Assembly: GCF_019649055.1 (NCBI RefSeq)
Contig: NW_026570450.1
Span: 1 to 64,000, forward strand
Reading direction: 5' to 3'
DNA: 64,000 bases
From: Paramacrobiotus metropolitanus
Taxonomy: Eukaryota; Tardigrada; Eutardigrada; Parachela; Macrobiotidae
Part shown: positions 58,397 through 64,000 of the stretch, piece after piece
How positions within the stretch are numbered: position 1 is the first letter of the stretch
Layout: every line of letters starts with the position of its first letter
Notes under the pieces: model-generated
Seen by the model: only the letters and a program-made list of their open reading frames with translations
The model's database searches: none
Told to the model about the DNA's origin: nothing
Made by a program: the position numbers and the translations under genes

Positions 58397-60552
58397 ATGG
58401 TGAAAATCACGGTGTCGTTGCGATTGTTAATTTTGCTAGTCGGACTGCAGTTATTAAGGAATTGCGCTGCAGGTCAGTCATGAACACGTATCGATGTTAA
58501 ATTTACTCGCACTACATATTGAATACTGGCACCGCGACATTTCGCCGCCGACAACTCGTCGCAGGACTTTTGGTCGCTGAGATTTCGCCGCAAGGTCATC
58601 ACGCCCTGCGACGTTTCGTCGCCGGACATTTAACCGGCAGGACATTACGCCGCGAGACATTTCGTCGTCCGGCCGTTTCGATGCCGAGACATTTCGCCGC
58701 AGGGCTGTTTTGACGAAAAGTCCATTTTAGCAGGAAAACATTTAAAATACGAAGGTTAAGAACCATAAGAAAACCTTAAGAAAACTAAGAATAACCTAAG
58801 AATATGTAACCTCAGAATAACCTAAGAATACCCTAAGAATGACCTAAGAAACCTAAGAATAACCTAAGAAACCTGAGAATAGCCTAAGAATAACCTAAGA
58901 CTAACCTAAGAATATCCTTAGAAGAACTTAAGAAGCCCAAAAGACTTAAGAAAACCTCCCAAGAAACCCGGAAAACCTGCAAAATTAAGCGTGTCGAATG
59001 CTTTTGCGGCGAAGTGTCCGCGACCAGAGTACGTCTTGCGTCAGAATGTCGCAAAGTCAAAATGTTTCAATGCTAATTGTCCCTAACCGAAGTGTCCCAG
59101 CGTCAAAATGTCCCGCGGCGAAATTTCTTCGCGGCGAAAAGTCGTGCGTCGAATTTAATTGCGGCGAAATGTCACACTCCCAAATGTCCGGGTGCGTGAA
59201 TACTACTGATGCAGTCGCAACGAAAGGTTGAATTTTGTCAGCGTACGACTGATATTCGCGTTTTGTCGTAGCTGAAGGAGACTTCCCTGTATTTGAGGGG
59301 CGGCCTATTAGTGAAGCAGAATGCAACAACTTACCGAAAAACAACTGCTGGAAAGGGATGGTGAACTGTCGTGTATCGTATGCAAAACTGAAGAGGGTGA
59401 TAGGAAGTGTCATGACATTGGAGTGCTACGGAAATGCAACTGATCGGGTAAGGCGTACGTTACAAAGCGTGATGGAATTTTCAAAATGCAAAATCGTCTG
59501 CCAGCTCTGCCTGGTCTTTAAGCTATCTATGCAAGCTATGTATACGTATTGTACACGACGCTACGCATATTTCAAAATATACTGTATTATTTTGAATTGT
59601 AGTATGAAATACGATGAATATATCAAAACATTAAGGAGTCTATCAAAATTTATTGTATGATGATCCTTATTACAATCTATGACTAGAAACTTTCTCTTGA
59701 GAACTTTTTGTTATCCACATGGGCGTAGCCAAAGAACGTGCCTTGTGTACAGGTAGCAAATGCAAATCTGCTACCAAGTTTCCTTGACCGCTTGTATTGT
59801 AAAAATATTACTGATAGCGCCTGTTATTCATTTAAATTGTTAGACCGCAGACATTGTATTAAAAGATATACGGCGTGATGACCATTGACCAATGACCTTT
59901 TGTATTTGTACAGGAGTATCTGGACACAACCACAAGTATTTCCCTCTCTAACCGAAACCGCGCAGTTGAAGCGTTCTACAGCGAAAAGTTCGATTCTTAC
60001 AAACTGTCTTCAGAAGCTGTCGCACCCATCCAGAAGCAAATCATTGAGTTGCATTTTCTGAATTGCAAAGACCAGTCAAGTACATCCCGCATTGGCGCAC
60101 TACCCTTGTCGAATCTTTTGGCTCTACAAATTTTCAGCTGCAATAACTTGATTGTTAAGAAAAATGACTTTGCGCCTTTTAAACATATTAAATTCCTGGA
60201 TTTCTTCCTGACATCCTTCGCATCCATCGAGCCGAATACGTTTACAGACCTCCCTCAGCTGAAGTCGCTCTTACTGGAGGCAGAGTCGAAGGCAGAGATA
60301 GCGGCCATCCGCAAGATCCACTGTGACTGCGATTACGCCTGGCTGCGCAACTGGCTGGATGCCAATCCGCATCTGCTCAGCGATCGGGACGAGGGCGAGT
60401 TGTACATCATCGGCAACCACCTGAGCAAACGCGTTTTCAGGTCGACAGCATTTTATGCTGTTGACTGCGCCTTGCCGACATTGTTCATCGCGAATGCGGA
60501 CTATGACTATAACAACGCTCTCAAGTTTTCTATTAACGTTGCATGCAAATAA
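58397..60552 (+). CDS. Small secreted LRR protein, intact copy
   Basis: Exons 58397-58472, 59272-59447 and 59914-60552 join in phases 1 and 0 into 296 residues. Exon 1 is a signal peptide (SLRLLILLVGLQLL). Exon 2 opens EGDFPVFEGR and has cysteines in ECNNLPKNNCW, NCRVSY and LECYG, matching the start of each LRR module in the astacin-LRR protein. Exon 3 holds leucine-rich repeats (LSNLLALQIFSCNNL, FKHIKFLDFF, FTDLPQLKSLLLE) and a Cys C-cap (IHCDCDYAWLRNWLD, then YAVDC and a final Cys). No membrane anchor is visible. Intron 1 carries a foldback repeat. It is the only complete member among four small-LRR relics in the window, so it probably represents the functional gene. A binding role is inference. 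Confidence 0.85.
58530..59200. repeat. Foldback repeat inside intron 1 of the LRR gene
   Basis: The left arm (about 58540-58700) is a degenerate tandem of GACATTTCGCCGC-type units, and the right arm (about 58985-59185) has the reverse complement GCGGCGAAATGTC. Between them, 58765-58960 is a tandem of CCTAAGAATAA-type units. No coding frame makes sense. It fills most of the 799-base intron. Confidence 0.75.
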
Positions 60553-61520
60553 CCTTTTCTTGAGCCTGCCTTTAGCGGTATTTTAGATGTGATTCTTCCT
60601 CATACTGGTTAGAAAAATGCAATACGTACTGTGTGATTTTTCTATGCCAAGAATTTATTGCGACGGAGAACACCAGAATTTAATCTCAGTTCGCTTATCT
60701 TCTTCTGCGTATGACACCACACCGTTTCCCGGTTGGCTTGTATCAACCTCCGTCACAGCCTTATCAGTATGCATTGTAATTTCGTTGCTGTAACTTCAAA
60801 CTCAGAGACCGCATCTTGTGGCGGAAATTAGTAGCATATGGGTCTCTGCGGGTCACGCTGCAAATTGTGTATATATAGAGTGTAAAGATTCAATCGATTT
60901 AACTGGATTTGTCATGAAGTGGTGATCGGTTTCGGCAGCTAGCCAGAACTGTATCTTTCAAATCAGTTTATACACAGTGCTATAATACGTACATAACTAC
61001 GGTAGCTTCCTTTTGAAGTTTAAAATTTAGGGTGAGACTGCAGGCACCCCTTTCACCCCGGTTTGCTATAAGCACCCCCTTTTGCACCCTGTTTTACTAT
61101 AGGCACCCCTTTTCTATTAGATAATTCTCGCACCCCCTCTTTTTCCGCGGACTATAGGCACCCATTTTTAGTTTTTTTCCCGAGCAGTGACTAAAATTTT
61201 TTGAAAGTTTTTTTTTTGTTGACAAAGATTTTTTGACGATCTGATATGACTTGGTCAGGTATCACATAAAAAGGTGTACTAGCCTACTAGGCACTCCATC
61301 CGACAATGAGCCGCCTTCAGATCGTCTGATAACGGGGGTGAAAGGGCGTGCCTATAGCCATTTTCTAAAATTTAACGTGGTACTCGTACATACGTTCTCG
61401 GTGACTGCCAAAACAACGTATCAGAATGAGATAAGTTCTGGACATTGCAACTGTTTAAAATCATAAAAAAGTACCTCTTTTTGGCTAACAAGGTTCCGTT
61501 GCATTTTTAGAAGTTATTAT
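60553..61520. other. Spacer with GGCACCCC repeats
   Basis: From about 61025 to 61170 a degenerate unit TATAGGCACCCCTTTT recurs about four times. Its reverse complement (GTGAAAGGGCGTGCCTATAG) lies at 61337-61357, suggesting another small foldback. The third copy of the 60-base repeat is at 60902-60967. Confidence 0.5.
60902..60967. repeat. 60-base repeat, copy 3 of 3
   Basis: CTGGATTTGTCATGAAGTGG, TTTCGGCAGCTAGCCAGAAC and TATCTTTCAAATC align with the copies at 42727 and 58057. Confidence 0.6.
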
Positions 61521-61825
61521 ATGGTCCAAGTAAAAGATAACACCATGAGCTATAACCTGCGGAAGCCGGCACGGATCGAGGTTGCACGGGCAAAGAGAGT
61601 AATCGGAGAGAAGACTTTGGAAATGCGTATAAGGCGTCTTTTTGATAAAATTCTTGCTGTTAACTCTAAAATTCTCGATGCCAGTTCTGTACCTGCCTTT
61701 AAATTTCTACTCAAATCTGTGGATCTGTCTTAGTTCTTCACTTGCATTTAAAACTGTTTTTTGTTCGACCAGACTTGAAGTCCCCTTGGGGTTGTCTGCT
61801 CTTGTGCCGTAATAATAATAATAAT
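61521..61825 (+). mobile_element. LINE 3' fragment with coding end and (AAT)n tail
   Basis: An open frame to 61733 (YNLRKPARIEVARAKRV, LEMRIRRLFDKI) resembles the C terminus of a non-LTR retrotransposon polyprotein. It is followed by a tail ACTTGAAGTCCCCTTGGGG, TCTGCTCTTGTGCCG and AATAATAATAAT. The tail matches that at 56231. The 5' truncation is typical of target-primed insertion. Confidence 0.6.
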
Positions 61826-61929
61826 TCTTTAAGTGCGACCTTTTTCTGACATTGTATAAATAACTTTCTATACATTCAGTTTATTACTGACCGTAACATA
61901 CCCTATACCTGACCACCCCATACCGTAAC

Positions 61930-62015
61930 ATGATGGAAAGCAGGGTGTCGTTGCGATTGTTGATTTTGGTTGTTGGCCTGCAACTATTACGGAATTGCGA
62001 TTGCGGTTGCTTTCA
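61930..62015 (+). pseudogene. Orphan exon 1 of the small LRR gene
   Basis: The translation MMESRVSLRLLILVVGLQLL plus RNC is nearly the signal-peptide exon of the gene at 58397 (SLRLLILLVGLQLLRNC). The donor GCAG/GTCAGT of the intact gene is altered here, and no following exon is found within the next 2 kb. It is either a relic or the first exon of a copy with unrecognised later exons. Confidence 0.7.
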
Positions 62016-62997
62016 CAATGAACTTGTTACATAATATTATAATATTGCAAATATTAATCCATACACAGAACTAATTTCAAAGCTCGTACCACATGACTTC
62101 CTTGTGTCTACTTGTACTACGTACATCTGCAGAAATGTTCGCGCTAATACAGAATAGTTTGTAGCAATAAATCATGCAGGCCTTTTTACGAAACAACTTT
62201 ACGATCTCATTGTCAGCTTTGTAGTATTGCAAGACGTCAGCAAAGGTAGCAGTGTATAAAACGACCTTTAAAATTCGGCACATCTACATCACACGTTATC
62301 TGTATACTGAACGGTAAAGGCGTGTTGTCTAGTGGCATTAATTTGTTTCTGTAGTTTCTGTAATAATAATTAAAATCGAAAATATTTTTACAAATGATAC
62401 GAACACTTGTCCGTTAATTAATAGTACTGCAACCTTGCGAGAGATTGGACAAAGTACCGACCTAAAAACAGCGGGAATATAATGGTAGTGATGTGATTAG
62501 CCTGGAACTGTTTTTTACACAATCGGTAATGCACGAAAAAAAATTGAATAAACTTCGGAGACTTTTAAATATTTGAAAAGCCGGGAGGCATATGGGCATT
62601 GCTGCCAGTTAGCTGGGCTGATCACAAGAGTCCAAGAGTCTGATAATCCTCTTCGAATATACCGTTTAATCCAGTGGGGGAGCACACTTACAATCTTGCA
62701 TACATATTATTTATGCTAATACGGTGCTGCTAAGAATTTAAAATATTCATCCAGTTTCGCGAATCCCTGTATTGTATACTAGTGACACTACCCTTTCCAG
62801 TACAGTACATACACTGAAATTCTGTCATATACTGAAATTCCATTCATCAGTTATTTAACCTTGGTGACCCTTTTCGGCACCGCGATTTATGGACTGAACT
62901 CGTTTCTGCGCAGACTTTTCCTTAAAACTGTACAGAAATCACAAGGTAGACGTAACAAACAAAACAGCCGTCTTAATGCTCCGCTCCTTTTTAGTAA
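62016..62997. other. Spacer, nothing recognised
   Basis: AT-rich without a supported exon or repeat. Confidence 0.3.
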
Positions 62998-63684
62998 TTA
63001 AGGGAAGTGGCCCGGTACATGGTACCAAATTCGTGTACGTGCACGAAAACTTTCGCTTTCGCGCACTCCCAAACACATTTTTGTTTCGGTTTATGACGTT
63101 TTGTAGCCAGAAGATTTGTATACACTGGCGTAAAAACCGTTTGTGCGCGCAACATCCGGTTCGGGAGTTATGGCTGTTAAAAAATTCCAAAAAGTGTAAA
63201 TGCATTCAGGTGTACCAAAAGTCTCATTATGGACCGATCTCCCTCAAATTTTGCACGTAAATGCGCATGTCTATGAAGATCGTTTTTACACCGATCCAGA
63301 CTTCCATGATTTTTTTCAAATTTTAAAATGAATTTTAAAATTTTTGAAATTCATTTTAAAATTTGTAAAACATGCTAGAACAGTGGATCGGTGTAAAAAC
63401 GTTCTTCGTGGTTACGTGCATTTACGTGCAAAATTTGAAGGAGATCGGTCCATAATGAGACTTTTGGTACACCTGAACGCATTTAAACTTTTTGGAATTT
63501 TCTAACAGCCATAGCTTCCGAACCGGATGTTGCGCGCACAAACGGTTTTCACGCCAGTGTATGCAAATCTTCTGGCTACAAAACGTCAGAAACCGAAACA
63601 AAAATGTGTTTGGGAGTGCGCGAAAGCGAAAGTTTGTGTGCATGTACACGAATTCGGTACTATGTACCGGCCCACTTCCCTTAA
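62998..63684. mobile_element. 687-base palindromic element flanked by TTAA
   Basis: Two arms of about 310 bases are near-perfect reverse complements around an AT-rich centre at about 63310-63375. TTAA lies at both edges (62998-63001 and 63681-63684), followed inwards by GGGAAGTGG. TTAA duplication is the mark of piggyBac-type transposases, so this may be a non-autonomous member. Open frames of 75 to 94 residues on opposite strands are the same sequence read from each arm and are not genes. A half copy lies in the TMEM151-like intron at 20165-20640. Confidence 0.8.
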
Positions 63685-64000
63685 GTGTACCGTTGATGGT
63701 TCCGGTTCCTGGGCAGTTATGCTAATCGGATATCCCAGCGATAGGAAGAACAGTTATAACGTTATAATCCGCATGTCCATTCTCAGTTTTCATCAACAGT
63801 GTCAGAGTGTTGTGCGTAGTGCACAGGATATTGGCGTGTTCGCCTCACCATTACTGGATCGGCTCACCATTTGCCATTCTGCGCACATGCTAAAGCATGT
63901 TTTGCCATTCGAGTGCCAGCCTAGGAACCGTTAACATCGTTTCCTAGCTTTCTATGGTTTCATGCCCTTTTCTCGCCTTAGATTTGTTTCTGATGTCCTT
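63685..64000. other. Window edge, uncertain
   Basis: A frame from the palindrome edge to 63934 stays open for about 80 codons with no recognisable motif. It could be an exon of a gene that continues beyond the window, but nothing supports that strongly. Confidence 0.2.

Noticed and set aside
62976-63649. Two matching open frames on opposite strands as duplicated genes
   Set aside because: They are the two arms of a palindrome read in opposite directions, not proteins.
63690-63934. Possible exon at the window edge
   Set aside because: About 80 open codons only, beginning inside a repeat arm and without splice evidence.

Overview
This is eukaryotic DNA from an animal. The genes are split by short introns (about 70 to 800 bases, GT-AG with a few GC-AG), almost all in phase 1. 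The protein families are animal ones: chitin-binding peritrophin-type proteins, an astacin protease, serpins, an XK-related-like membrane protein, TMEM151-like proteins and secreted leucine-rich-repeat (LRR) proteins. Three chitin-binding genes point to an ecdysozoan with a compact genome. A tardigrade is my best guess, but the sequence does not prove it. Gene models were assembled by hand from open frames, splice sites, phase and agreement between paralogues in the window.

Layout. 0.5-8.4 kb: an inverted scrap, a frameshifted copy and a complete copy of a secreted protein family, one branch of which ends in a phage-type tail-collar domain. 9.9-13.5 kb: two convergent chitin-binding genes with tRNA-Ile(AAT) inside an intron of the second. 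14.6-17.6 kb: an XK-related-like gene on the minus strand with a Cys/His-rich tail. 19.3-24.2 kb: a tandem pair of TMEM151-like genes. 25.4-28.8 kb: a secreted astacin fused to two LRR modules. 29.4-31.4 kb: the intact tail-collar gene. 31.9-34.9 kb: a DIRS-like tyrosine-recombinase retrotransposon. 35.4-38.4 kb: a second XK-related-like gene with two indels. 39.4-40.9 kb: a third chitin-binding gene. 43-64 kb: a turbulent region with two serpin genes, one intact and three broken copies of a small secreted LRR gene, LINE and recombinase fragments, and at least four foldback (inverted-repeat) elements.

How it hangs together. The window is dominated by local duplication followed by decay. Every main family occurs two to five times. 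The XK-like/chitin-binding block appears twice in opposite orientation. The serpin duplication carries its flanks, so one copy acts as an empty site that dates insertions in the other. Phase-1 introns bound the extracellular modules, which explains how LRR modules occur both alone and fused behind a protease, and how the collar domain is present in some family members and absent in another. Many products look secreted or membrane-bound, fitting cuticle, gut-lining and extracellular-defence roles, but that role is inference.
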